DNA from: Bombella mellum
GTDB lineage: Bacteria; Pseudomonadota; Alphaproteobacteria; Acetobacterales; Acetobacteraceae
Direction: 5' to 3'
Assembly: GCF_014048465.1 (NCBI RefSeq)
Contig: NZ_PDLY01000004.1
Location: 62,001 to 126,000 of the forward strand
Length of the DNA stretch: 64,000 bases
Notes under the pieces: model-generated
Told to the model about the DNA's origin: nothing
Database searches by the model: none
The model's input: only the letters and a program-made list of their open reading frames with translations
Position numbers and translations under genes: made by a program
In this document: piece by piece, positions 27,600-36,575 of the stretch
Position numbering within the stretch: the first letter of the stretch is position 1
Layout: every line of letters starts with the position of its first letter

Positions 27600-27938
27600 A
27601 TGACGCCTTTTCTCGCCTGGCTCTTCCTGTTCGGGGCCATCCTGCTGGAGGTTCTGGCGACCAGCCTGCTCAACATCTCCAACGGGTTCCGCAGGCCCCT
27701 GCCCACCATCGGCTCGCTCCTGCTCTATGGAGCGGCCTTCTTCTGTCTGGCACAGGCCCTCAAATGCGTCCCTCTTGGCATTGCCTATGCCGTCTGGTGC
27801 GGGGTGGGGATCGTCTGCATCGTCCTCATCGGCGTGACCATCTTCCGTCAGCCCCTGTCCCTGACGGCCTATCTGGGCGTAGGGCTGATCATGCTGGGCA
27901 CGCTGCTGGCCTGTCTCTCCGGTGGGGTCCGGCACTGA
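27600..27938 (+). CDS. Small multidrug resistance (SMR) family exporter
   Basis: 112 residues with four membrane helices filling the whole protein. The conserved membrane glutamate is in AILLEVLATSLLN (about Glu17) and the GIAYAVWCGVG segment is the SMR signature of helix 3. Members work as dual-topology dimers that export cationic drugs or guanidinium with proton exchange. It starts 15 bases after the uvrA stop and ends 3 bases before the next start, so it is part of the same run of genes. Confidence 0.92.
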   Translation: MTPFLAWLFLFGAILLEVLATSLLNISNGFRRPLPTIGSLLLYGAAFFCLAQALKCVPLGIAYAVWCGVGIVCIVLIGVTIFRQPLSLTAYLGVGLIMLGTLLACLSGGVRH

Positions 27939-27941
27939 CCG

Positions 27942-28487
27942 ATGAAGGCTCTCTCCACCCACGGCCTGATGACCTCCGCCCTGTTCCGCTGGACGCCGCT
28001 GCGCCTCCTCATGGTACTGGTCATGCTGCTGGGATTCGGGGCACAGACCCTTCTCACGGCCACCAGCCTGCCCGATGAAAGCCCCCGGGCCGCCATCCTG
28101 CGGCTAACAGGCATCGACATCGCCCCCCGGCCAGAGGCCCTCCCTGCCGCCACCATGCCGGGCATGGACCATGCCACCATGAGGCAGGGTGCGAAGCCAC
28201 AGGTGCACTGCCATCCCCACAGCCCGACAGCACCATCAGCTCCCCTGCTGATGGACCATCATCATTCTGACGGGCATCACCATCACGGGCTGGACTGCCC
28301 CCTCTGCCCCCTGCTGGACCATGTCCTGCTCGCACTGACCGTCCTTGCCGTCCTGCTGAGCTGCACCCGGCTGGCCCGCCAGATATGGCAGGCGGTTCCT
28401 CCCGCACAGGCACCGCCAGAACCGACCCGCCAGTGGCCACCGGGCCGTGGGCCACCCGTCACCATCCTGAGCCACGCATCCGCCTGA
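27942..28487 (+). CDS. His/Met-rich membrane protein, DUF2946-like (probable copper-related)
   Basis: 181 residues with an N-terminal membrane segment (about 18-40) and a second near residues 125-143. Between them is a metal-binding-like stretch: MPGMDHATM, CHPHS, DHHHSDGHHHHGLDCPLCPLL. The His/Met clusters and the CPLC motif recall DUF2946 proteins that occur next to copper receptors. It directly precedes an OprC-type TonB receptor, so a part in periplasmic copper handling is likely, as a metal scavenger or chaperone. Direct family assignment is tentative. Confidence 0.65.
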   Translation: MKALSTHGLMTSALFRWTPLRLLMVLVMLLGFGAQTLLTATSLPDESPRAAILRLTGIDIAPRPEALPAATMPGMDHATMRQGAKPQVHCHPHSPTAPSAPLLMDHHHSDGHHHHGLDCPLCPLLDHVLLALTVLAVLLSCTRLARQIWQAVPPAQAPPEPTRQWPPGRGPPVTILSHASA

Positions 28488-28552
28488 CCGGCCCGGCCTG
28501 AAGAAGGCTGCGTGTCGGCCTTTCCGCATGTTTTCTTCAGAATGGATGACTC

Positions 28553-30892
28553 TTGTCTATTTTTCCCCGTTGCACGGGTGGACGTATCGTGCGTCCGGCC
28601 CTGACCACCCTGTTTCTGGGAGGTGTGATCCTGCCAGCCGGACAGGCCACCGCCCAGACCCTGCCAGCCTCCGGCTCCTCCCTCCCCGGCCCTGGGACCA
28701 CGACCAGCGCCCCGGACAGGCCGCAGATGTCGCCCATCCGGCAGGTCCCCACCTCCCTGAAGCCTGGCCAGGCCCCAGCCTCCTCCAGCAACCGACCGAC
28801 TGAGGAGATCAGCATCACAGCCATCCGACGCCCTTTCACGCAGGCAGCCGACACGGCGGCCCTGTTCCGGGACGTGCCGGGTTACAGCAGCTACAGAACG
28901 GGCGGCATCGCCAGCCTGCCCGTTCTCAACGGCATGGCGGATGACCGGGTCGCCACATTCGTGGACGGAATGCCCCTGATGGCGGACTGTCCCAACCACA
29001 TGAATCCTGCCCTCTCGCAGATCAGCCTGGATGAAGTGTCCCACAGCGTGGCCATTGCCGGGATCACGCCTGTCAGCCTCGGCGGAGACAGCACGGGGGG
29101 CACCATCTCCGTGGAACGGAAAGACCCGCAGTTCGCCCGGGAAGGCAACATCCTCGTGACAGGCGATGGAAGAGAAGACTGGCGCAGCAATGGCGGCGGC
29201 TCCGGTGCCGGTGGTTCCATCACGGTTGCCAATGACATGCTCAGCCTGCGCTACAGCGGCTCCTACACCCATGCCAGCGATTACACCGCCGGAGGGCGTG
29301 GCGGACGGGTTCTCTCCAGCAGCTATCTCAGCTTCAATCATGATGTGACGGCGGGCCTGAAACTGAAGAACCATCTCTTCAGCCTGACATTCGGCCAGCA
29401 GGACACGCCCTACGAGGGTTTCCCCAACCAGTACATGGACGAGACCAACAACCGCTCCACCTTCGTGAATGGCAAATATGTCGGCACCTTCAGCTGGGGG
29501 ACGCTGGAGGCCCGGGGCTACTGGCAGCGTGTGACCCATGCCATGAACATGCTGGCCGACAAGGGCGGCCACAGTGCCACGACCGGCATGCCCATGAACA
29601 GCGATGGCCGGACGGCAGGCTACAGTCTGGTCGCCACCATGCCGCTTGGGCGACGCCATCAGCTCAAGGTCGGCAGTGCCTTCAGTCATGATGGCCTCAA
29701 TGACTGGTGGCCGCCCGTCATGGGCAGCATGATGATGGGGCCGGGCGCGTTCCACAGCCTGAACGGTGCCCATCGGGACCATCTTGGCCATTTCATCCAG
29801 TGGAATGCCCAATGGACGCCCCGCCTCTCCACCGAACTCGGCATGCGCAGTGACATCATCATGATGAATACCGGCCCGGTCTCTCCCTATCAGGGCCTCT
29901 CCTCCATGAATGACATGGGAATGGGCAGCATGGGCATGGGAGGAATGTCTGGCATGTCCATGATGAGCATGGGCCACATGTCGGATATGGGCATGTCCGG
30001 CATGAACATGGGCAGCACCAATCAGGCGGCCGCCCGTGCCTTCAACAGTGCCCGCCGGGGTCGCACGGATGACAATTTCGATGTCACGGCCCTTCTGCGC
30101 TACAGGGCCAGTGCCTATCTGAACATTGAGGGCGGCTATGCCCGCAAGACACGCTCCCCCAACCTGTATGAACGCTATGGCTGGAGCCGGGACAGCATGA
30201 CGGCCCGGATGATCAACTGGTTTGGTGATGGCAACGGCTATGTCGGCAACCTGAACCTGAAACCTGAAGTCGCCAACACCACCAGCGTGACATTCCGCTT
30301 CCACGATACGGATGACCACCAGTGGGAGGCCATGATCCAGCCTTTCTACACCTACACGCACAATTACATGAACGTCGTGCGCATCGGTGCCCTGTCACGG
30401 GGTTTCAACCTGCTCCAGTTCGCCAACCACAATGCCCAGAACTACGGCATCAACGCCTCTGGCCGGACGACCCTATGGGACAATACACACTGGGGCACGG
30501 GGGAACTCTCCGCCACTCTGAACTGGGTGCGGGGGCAGGACTTCAAGACCCATTCGGGACTGTACCAGCAGATGCCGCTCAACGGGACCATCCGCCTGCA
30601 TGAGCATTTCGGCCCGTGGCACGGCATGGCGGAAGTCGTGCTTGTCAAAGCCAAACACACGGTGGACTGGGTCCGCAACGAGCCCCGGACACCCGGCTAT
30701 GCGCTGTTCAATCTCGGAGCCGGGTATCACTGGTCCCGCCATCTTCAGCTGGATGTGAGCCTCGACAACCTGCTGAACCAGCGTTACGCCCTGCCGCTGG
30801 GGGGCCGGGCCGTCAGCACGGCGGGCAGCCCTCCCGGGGCTGTTCTGGGCATGGGCCGGTCCGTCAACCTGACCCTACGGGAGCATTTCTGA
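28553..30892 (+). CDS. TonB-dependent outer-membrane copper receptor (OprC-like)
   Basis: 779 residues if started at TTG 28553; GTG 28589 gives a more compact signal peptide and is a real alternative. After the signal comes a plug domain (about 85-200) and a beta-barrel that ends in the terminal aromatic Phe (LTLREHF). The copper site known for Pseudomonas OprC, CxxxM plus HxM, is present as CPNHM (Cys146, Met150) and HAM (His329, Met331), at nearly the same spacing. A Met-rich barrel loop near residues 455-485 (repeats of MGM/MSM) is an added likely metal-capture feature. It imports copper with TonB energy and follows the His-rich protein gene. Confidence 0.88.
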   Translation: MSIFPRCTGGRIVRPALTTLFLGGVILPAGQATAQTLPASGSSLPGPGTTTSAPDRPQMSPIRQVPTSLKPGQAPASSSNRPTEEISITAIRRPFTQAADTAALFRDVPGYSSYRTGGIASLPVLNGMADDRVATFVDGMPLMADCPNHMNPALSQISLDEVSHSVAIAGITPVSLGGDSTGGTISVERKDPQFAREGNILVTGDGREDWRSNGGGSGAGGSITVANDMLSLRYSGSYTHASDYTAGGRGGRVLSSSYLSFNHDVTAGLKLKNHLFSLTFGQQDTPYEGFPNQYMDETNNRSTFVNGKYVGTFSWGTLEARGYWQRVTHAMNMLADKGGHSATTGMPMNSDGRTAGYSLVATMPLGRRHQLKVGSAFSHDGLNDWWPPVMGSMMMGPGAFHSLNGAHRDHLGHFIQWNAQWTPRLSTELGMRSDIIMMNTGPVSPYQGLSSMNDMGMGSMGMGGMSGMSMMSMGHMSDMGMSGMNMGSTNQAAARAFNSARRGRTDDNFDVTALLRYRASAYLNIEGGYARKTRSPNLYERYGWSRDSMTARMINWFGDGNGYVGNLNLKPEVANTTSVTFRFHDTDDHQWEAMIQPFYTYTHNYMNVVRIGALSRGFNLLQFANHNAQNYGINASGRTTLWDNTHWGTGELSATLNWVRGQDFKTHSGLYQQMPLNGTIRLHEHFGPWHGMAEVVLVKAKHTVDWVRNEPRTPGYALFNLGAGYHWSRHLQLDVSLDNLLNQRYALPLGGRAVSTAGSPPGAVLGMGRSVNLTLREHF

Positions 30893-30900
30893 ACAAGATG

Positions 30901-30932
30901 AAGGCGTCACCCCGTTTCGGGAGACGCCTTTT
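30901..30932 (+). terminator. Terminator of the copper receptor gene
   Basis: AAGGCGTC (30901-30908) pairs with GACGCCTT (30923-30930), with an inner CCCG/CGGG pairing, followed by T. It lies 8 bases after the receptor stop and also faces the convergent trhO gene. Confidence 0.7.
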
Positions 30933-30962
30933 CCACGGCAGACCGGGACTGAAAAAAACCGG

Positions 30963-31907
30963 TCAGCCCTGCGCCTCATCCCCCAGATGGGCCTGTCCCC
31001 GTTCTGCCGCCAGCTGCGCCTGACGCTGGCGTTCACGGTAACGCTGCCGCTGGGCATCCGTTCTCTGCCCGTAACAATGCGGGCAGCTCACACCTTCCTC
31101 ATACTGGGGCGACTCCTTGTCTTCCGCACTGATGGGCGCACGGCAGGCATGGCAGAGGTCATACCTGCCCAGTTTCAGCCCATGCCCGACCGACACACGC
31201 TGGTCGAACACGAAACATTCGCCATCCCACAGGCTTTCTTCCTCTGGAATCTCTTCCAGATATTTCAGGATGCCGCCTTTCAGATGGTACACATCCTCCA
31301 CCCCTTCCTGCCGGGCAAAAGCGGTGGATTTTTCGCACCGTATGCCCCCCGTGCAGAACATGGCGATCTTCGGCGTGCGGCCCTGTGCCTCCACCTCTTT
31401 CCGCCAGTTACGGAACCACTCCGGGAAGGCACGGAATGTCTTCAGGTTCGGGTCCACGGCACCCCGGAAGGTGCCGATGGCCACCTCATAATCGTTGCGT
31501 GTGTCCATCACGACCGTATCAGGGTCCGAGATCAGGGCATTCCAGTCCTTCGGCTCGACATAGCGGCCAACGCAAACATGAGGGTCAATGTCCGGCTGCC
31601 CCATCGTGACGATCTCTTTCTTCAGCCGCACTTTCATGCGCAGGAAGGGCATCGTCTTCGCCCGGGACTTCTTGTAATCAAACCCGGCACAGCCCGGCAG
31701 GCTGTCAATGTAGGCCAATACGGCATCGACGCCTGCATCAGGCCCGGCGATCGTGCCATTGATGCCCTCACGGGCCAGCAGCAGGCTGCCTTTCACGCCC
31801 TCCTTCTGGCACAGCTCCAGAAGGGGCTGGCGCAGGGCCCTGTGATCCTCAAACGCCGTGAAATGATAGAGGGCGGCCACGCAGACCGGCAGGGATGTAT
31901 CTGTCAT
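30963..31907 (-). CDS. trhO: tRNA uridine-34 hydroxylase TrhO (YceA, rhodanese domain)
   Basis: 314 residues: an N-terminal acylphosphatase-like domain (about 1-100), a rhodanese domain with the active loop CTGGIRC (about residues 186-192), and a Cys-rich C-terminal part (CHACRAP ... CPHC) ending in a Gln/Arg-rich tail. TrhO uses oxygen to hydroxylate uridine 34 in tRNA to 5-hydroxyuridine. The stop faces the receptor terminator. No special neighbours. Confidence 0.92.
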   Translation of the reverse strand: MTDTSLPVCVAALYHFTAFEDHRALRQPLLELCQKEGVKGSLLLAREGINGTIAGPDAGVDAVLAYIDSLPGCAGFDYKKSRAKTMPFLRMKVRLKKEIVTMGQPDIDPHVCVGRYVEPKDWNALISDPDTVVMDTRNDYEVAIGTFRGAVDPNLKTFRAFPEWFRNWRKEVEAQGRTPKIAMFCTGGIRCEKSTAFARQEGVEDVYHLKGGILKYLEEIPEEESLWDGECFVFDQRVSVGHGLKLGRYDLCHACRAPISAEDKESPQYEEGVSCPHCYGQRTDAQRQRYRERQRQAQLAAERGQAHLGDEAQG

Positions 31908-31965
31908 CAGTCAACCATTCTCGCAAAGAAGGAACCTGACCGCCCTTCTAGCAGGCCGAAACAGC

Positions 31966-32001
31966 CAGGGGCACCCTCCGGCAGGCATGAGAGTGCCCCT
32001 G
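31966..32001 (-). terminator. Possible terminator of the PKS-heptosyltransferase operon
   Basis: CAGGGGCAC (31966-31974) pairs with GTGCCCCTG (31993-32001), a 9-bp stem with an 18-base loop, 18 bases after the last operon stop. The T tract is weak. Confidence 0.45.
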
Positions 32002-32019
32002 CGGGATCAGGCCTCCCCT

Positions 32020-33513
32020 TCAAAGCTTCCAGTAAGCTTCATGCCTGTTTTCATAGCCTTTCCGCTCGGACAGCGGCTTCACCTTCGTCCGGTCATCAGG
32101 CCACGGCTTGCCAGCCGCCACGGCCGGGGGCACATAACCCTGGTCCCGGCACAGCCTTTTTATGACCGACACCACATAAGGTACGCCAATGTTGCGCGTG
32201 CATTCAAAGGCCCTCTCCGTACCCTTGTGATAGGGACAGAACAGATAGTCATCATGCCTGAACGGCTTGCGGATGTCATGCCAGCAGCTGTTGCAGCCAT
32301 GATTGCTGAACACACGGTACGGCGTATGGAACTCATTGATCGGATCCGTGAAGCCGCTGATCATCACGACCGGCGTTCCGACCGCCCAGGCCAGCCATGA
32401 CAGGCCGGAAGACAGCCCCACGAAAAACTCCGCATGTTTCAGCCAGCGGGCACGCTCTCCCAGTGGCCGTGCACCCGTCTCATCCTCGACACCATGAGGG
32501 ATATGGTTCCAGTGGATATTGTGCCCGACCACCGGGTCCTTGTCGATGCAGATGACCCGGTAGCCCATCTTCTTGAGATAATCCACCGTATCCAGCCATC
32601 CCACGGGATTCTGCCACATCTTGCAGGCGCAGGATGCCTGGGCGGCGATCACGACATAAGGCTCCTTTATGGGCCGCTCGTCGCTCTTTTCAATCTCGAC
32701 CTTGGGCCTAACCTCCGTCGGGTCCACACCAAGGATCCAGGCAGCCGTCCTGTGCAGCCCCACGGCACGGAAATCCCGTGGCTGCCAGGCCTGTTCCTCA
32801 TCATGAAAGAAAAGGCCCACATAATAGGTTGCGTAAAGCTCCTCATTCACGCTTCCGAATTCCTTGTCACTCAGGAAACGGATGTGCGGGTAGGCCGGTG
32901 CCATGAGCGTGATGATCATCTCGCTGACCACAATGGTCACCTCACAGTCATGGACCTGACTGAAGCGGTCGGCATAAGGCACCCAGCCCAGCGGGTCACC
33001 CAGCGTCCCCGTCGGCATGATGACGGCAACCTTCTTGCCACGGGCATCATAGTCATGGGTCCAGACCAGCTCATCATCCTTGAAGAGTTCGATATGTCCC
33101 TGCAGGAAGTACTTCTTGCGGGAACAGACATAGTCTCCTCCCTTGCTTCCGTCATACAGGCAGGTTTCCGTCTCCGTGTCCCAGAAACGCAGACGCCACC
33201 CCTCGCCCTCCGGAATCTTTACCCGGATGCCAAGATTGAAGTCATACCGCAGGCCATGCTCTCCTTCCTGCGTCGGCTCATCTGCCGGAGCCGGGAAGGG
33301 AAGACCCTGTATCCTCTTGATACCGTCGCCCTTTTCGTCCTCGGAGCTGGCATCACCATCCATTGGAGAAGCGGATCGGGACACGACGGACTGATCCCCC
33401 CCGCCTGCACCAGAAATGAGGCTGTCCTCCGTGAACGGCAGAACGGAGGCCGGGGAAGGAGGCGTCAGATCAACAATATCCTTCAGAACACGCTCTCTGT
33501 TTTTCTCGGTCAT
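32020..33513 (-). CDS. TibC-type autotransporter O-heptosyltransferase, copy 2
   Basis: 497 residues. After a variable N-terminal region of about 85 residues, the protein has the strand-loop-strand O-heptosyltransferase fold: PTGTLGDPLGW near the catalytic region and the four iron-binding cysteines in the order C407, C410, C426, C438 (GCNSC ... FCPYHKG ... ECTRN). TibC enzymes add heptose from ADP-heptose to serines of autotransporter adhesins. The start overlaps the stop of copy 1 (ATGA), with a GGAGG site inside the preceding gene. It ends the operon. No autotransporter gene is in the window, so the acceptor is unknown. Confidence 0.85.
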   Translation of the reverse strand: MTEKNRERVLKDIVDLTPPSPASVLPFTEDSLISGAGGGDQSVVSRSASPMDGDASSEDEKGDGIKRIQGLPFPAPADEPTQEGEHGLRYDFNLGIRVKIPEGEGWRLRFWDTETETCLYDGSKGGDYVCSRKKYFLQGHIELFKDDELVWTHDYDARGKKVAVIMPTGTLGDPLGWVPYADRFSQVHDCEVTIVVSEMIITLMAPAYPHIRFLSDKEFGSVNEELYATYYVGLFFHDEEQAWQPRDFRAVGLHRTAAWILGVDPTEVRPKVEIEKSDERPIKEPYVVIAAQASCACKMWQNPVGWLDTVDYLKKMGYRVICIDKDPVVGHNIHWNHIPHGVEDETGARPLGERARWLKHAEFFVGLSSGLSWLAWAVGTPVVMISGFTDPINEFHTPYRVFSNHGCNSCWHDIRKPFRHDDYLFCPYHKGTERAFECTRNIGVPYVVSVIKRLCRDQGYVPPAVAAGKPWPDDRTKVKPLSERKGYENRHEAYWKL

Positions 33514-34679
33514 TCTGACACCTCCCCGAAGCCCGGTATCTTCTCAATCGTCGTTCTCACCTGCGTGAAGGAAATCACGCGGGAGCACTCATACATGCGG
33601 TCCGTGCCCTTGTGCCGTGGACAGAAAAACGGATCATCCGGGTTTATGTCGATGTTCACGTCATTGGCGCAGCCATTGCAGGCATTCCGGTTGATGATGC
33701 GGTACGGCGTGTAGAACTCGTTGTAAGGCTCCGTATAACCACTGATCATCACCACCCTGGTGCCAGCCGCCCAGGCCAGCCAAGCAAGACCGGATGACGT
33801 CCCCACAAAGAACTCGGCATGCTGCAGCCAGCGGACACGCTCCGGCAGCGGACGGTTCCCCGTCTCATCCTGGGTTCCATGAGGGATGGACCTCGTGCAG
33901 GTGGGGGGCCCCGTCACCCGGTCCCTGTCGATGCAGACAACCTTGTAGCCCTTCTCCTTCAGGAAGCGGACGAGGTCATACCAGCCACGAGGATTCTGCC
34001 AGTATTTGCTCAGCCCGGAAGCCTGCGCCGCAATACAGACATAAGGCTCCTCCATGGGCCTTCCACCCGGCTCCACCGCCACGAGCGGTTTCCTGTCCTG
34101 TGGCTGAAGCCCCAGAATGTAGGCCCCCATGTGGGACAGGCCACTCTGGCGGTAATCATTGGGCTGATAGGCGAACTCCTTGTCCTGGAAGAAGACCAGT
34201 ACCTTGTAGCTGGCGTAATACTGCCTATCCCCCATGTCCTCTTCCGAAATGAAACGGATATGCGGATAGACATCCTCAAAGAGCGGGATCAGATTCCTGT
34301 TCACGTAAAAACTGGCCCGGCAGCCATGCTCCTCCACGAAGGCGGCGGCCTGTCCCACCCAGGCAATATGATCGCCCAGCCCGCCCATGTGCATGTCGAT
34401 GAAGACCTCCCGGTCCTTCAGGTTACAGACATGGGTAAAGACCTCTTTTCCGTCCTTCCAGACGGTGATCTCGAAACGGACGTAATATTTCTTGTTGCTC
34501 CCCACGAAGCCGGCACCAACCACCTCGTTCAGGAACAGGATCGTGTCCGTGTCCACATCCCGCAGCCGTACCGTCCATTTCGCTCCGTCCGGTACCCAGA
34601 CACGGCAGCCCTCGTTGAAATCGTAACGGATACCCTCAGGGCCTTCCTGCGTGAGCACATTCTCCGCATTTTCACTCAT
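33510..34679 (-). CDS. TibC-type autotransporter O-heptosyltransferase, copy 1
   Basis: 389 residues from ATG 34679 (MSENAEN), which has GGAGG at 8 bases; ATG 34685 is only 2 bases from that site. It is homologous to the next gene over its whole length: RYDFNEGCRVWVPDG, MGGLGDHIAW and the iron-binding cysteines C334, C337, C353, C365 (ACNGC ... FCPRHKG ... ECSRV). It lacks the N-terminal extension of copy 2. The two are adjacent paralogues, perhaps forming a mixed complex or acting on two acceptors. The gap to the fatty acyl-AMP ligase gene upstream is 69 bases. Confidence 0.85.
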   Translation of the reverse strand: MSENAENVLTQEGPEGIRYDFNEGCRVWVPDGAKWTVRLRDVDTDTILFLNEVVGAGFVGSNKKYYVRFEITVWKDGKEVFTHVCNLKDREVFIDMHMGGLGDHIAWVGQAAAFVEEHGCRASFYVNRNLIPLFEDVYPHIRFISEEDMGDRQYYASYKVLVFFQDKEFAYQPNDYRQSGLSHMGAYILGLQPQDRKPLVAVEPGGRPMEEPYVCIAAQASGLSKYWQNPRGWYDLVRFLKEKGYKVVCIDRDRVTGPPTCTRSIPHGTQDETGNRPLPERVRWLQHAEFFVGTSSGLAWLAWAAGTRVVMISGYTEPYNEFYTPYRIINRNACNGCANDVNIDINPDDPFFCPRHKGTDRMYECSRVISFTQVRTTIEKIPGFGEVSE

Positions 34680-34748
34680 GGCCATGTCCTCCCACGTTTA
34701 TGTCCTGTCTCTGAGCCAGCCATCCACGGCTCCCGTCATGGCCATCCC

Positions 34749-36575
34749 TCATAGTGGCCTGTCTCCCCAGGCAAGAATCTCCACCTTCTCCAGTTCATCC
34801 GGACCAAAGCTCCGCTCCTGGACGACCGGCAGCCGGCCAGCCGTGAAGGCCTCCGACGTCGTGGCAAGACGTATCTTGCCGCTTGGCGTCCGGCATATCC
34901 CGCCCTGCCGCACCAGAACACAGCGCAGCTTCCGGGCCGGGCAGACCCGCCCGATGGCCCGGGCCATGCCCGTCAGCAGGGTTTCATGATCGGGGTCCTC
35001 CCTGATCTGCGTCAGGGACAGCTCGCCCATGACACACAGCACCCCCTCATGCCGGAACACCGCCACGCTCCGGCTTGTGAACACGGGGCAGGCCAGACGG
35101 ATGGCCTGCGCCAGATCATCCGGGTCGTAACGCTGTTCACCAACGAGCAGACTGTTCTCCATCCGTCCCGTCACGAAGAGGCGGCCTTCCAGAAGGAACC
35201 CCATGTCCCGGCTGCGGAACCAGCGGCGGCCTTCCAGCCGGAGGCTGAAACGCTCCTGATTTTCCTGCTCCCGGTTCAGGTAGCCCGGTGTCACGGAAGG
35301 GCCACTCAGCCACAGCTCGCCCACCTGTCCGTCCGGCAGGACATCCCCACTCTCCGGATCGACGACCAGAACGGCATGTTCCTCGATCGCCCGGCCGCAG
35401 TTGGCCAAGACACGCCTGTCATATTCATGAAGGGGCGGCTCGGCCCGCCCTTCCGCCAGCCCCTCCCGGGAAAACGTCTCGAAGGACACAACCTCCTTGC
35501 CATCCCAGCCACCGCTGGTGATCATCAGGGTCGTTTCCGCCATGCCGTAGCCAGGCCGCAGGATGGGTCTTTCAATGCCGAGCGGGCAGTAACGTTCAAA
35601 GAACCGTTCCACCGTTTCCTGCTCGATCATTTCCGCCCCGATGACGGACCACTTCCAGCAGGACAGGTCCAGACCTTCCAAGGCAGAATCGGGAACGTGA
35701 CGGGCCAGAAGCTCATAGGCGAAATTGGGACCGGCAGAAAAGCTGACACGGTAACGGTCGATCGCCGTCAGCCACCGTTCCGGTTTGGTGACGAAATGTT
35801 CCGGCTTCATGAGCCACGTCGGGCCACCCGTCGCTACACCGAACATGAGGCTCACCAGCCCCATGTCATGGGACAGGGGCAGCCAGATCAGACCCAGATT
35901 GCCGACCCAGAAGTCGCTGCGGATCATCAGGAGGTACAGATTGGACCCAAGATTGCGATGGGTGATCTGCACCCCACGGGGCCGCCCTATGGAGCCGGAC
36001 GTGTACTGTATGAAGGCCACGTCATCCAGTTCCACGGCCTGACGGCGATGGAGCGGCTCCGCACTTTCGGCCCCTTCGATGGGAATCCACTTCACCTTTC
36101 TGGCCCGGCCTGCCGCCTGCTTCCGGAACCCCATGAGGGTATCCCGCCGCCCGATGACGGCCACCGCCCCGGAATCCTCCAGAATGTCGAAGAGACGGTC
36201 CACACTGCCGACCATGCTGGGATAGACACCCGAGACCGGCACCGTGTTGGCATAGACACAGCCGAAGAACCCGGCCACGGCTGCCATGTCGTTCTCGAAA
36301 CAGAGCATGACACGGCCCCGCTCCGGCACGAAACGGTCCACCAGCCCAGCCACACGGCAGGCCCACTCATGGGCCTGCCGGAATGTCAGGGACTCGGCAA
36401 TGTCCGAGTTCTCATCCAGAACGGCGAACTGGACCTGATCGGGCTTTTCTATCGCCCGGAAGCTCAGCATGTCGTCCAGCCGGCTTTCCTGCCGGTCGAG
36501 AATGGCCAGACCGTTCTCGTACTGCTCGACCGTATAGCCGAATTTCCTGACGGTCTGAAAAGCCCAGGATGTCAT
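34749..36575 (-). CDS. Fatty acyl-AMP ligase (FAAL family)
   Basis: 608 residues, in the FAAL length range. Adenylation motifs: YTSGSIGRPRG at 191-201, LPLSHDMGLV at 232-241, GYGMAETT at 342-349, a GRMENSLLVGE hinge near 470 and the catalytic Lys567 in RTPSGKIRL. In the first motif the usual TGxPKG has become IGRPRG, a mild change. FAALs turn fatty acids into acyl-AMP and load them on the carrier protein of a polyketide synthase instead of CoA. Its start overlaps the stop of the PKS (ATGA), so the PKS is the expected partner. Confidence 0.88.
   Translation of the reverse strand: MTSWAFQTVRKFGYTVEQYENGLAILDRQESRLDDMLSFRAIEKPDQVQFAVLDENSDIAESLTFRQAHEWACRVAGLVDRFVPERGRVMLCFENDMAAVAGFFGCVYANTVPVSGVYPSMVGSVDRLFDILEDSGAVAVIGRRDTLMGFRKQAAGRARKVKWIPIEGAESAEPLHRRQAVELDDVAFIQYTSGSIGRPRGVQITHRNLGSNLYLLMIRSDFWVGNLGLIWLPLSHDMGLVSLMFGVATGGPTWLMKPEHFVTKPERWLTAIDRYRVSFSAGPNFAYELLARHVPDSALEGLDLSCWKWSVIGAEMIEQETVERFFERYCPLGIERPILRPGYGMAETTLMITSGGWDGKEVVSFETFSREGLAEGRAEPPLHEYDRRVLANCGRAIEEHAVLVVDPESGDVLPDGQVGELWLSGPSVTPGYLNREQENQERFSLRLEGRRWFRSRDMGFLLEGRLFVTGRMENSLLVGEQRYDPDDLAQAIRLACPVFTSRSVAVFRHEGVLCVMGELSLTQIREDPDHETLLTGMARAIGRVCPARKLRCVLVRQGGICRTPSGKIRLATTSEAFTAGRLPVVQERSFGPDELEKVEILAWGDRPL

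Noticed and set aside
28283-30361. A 692-codon open frame antisense to the copper receptor.
   Set aside because: No recognisable domain, no ribosome site; it mirrors the receptor and the DUF2946-like gene, which have clear motifs.
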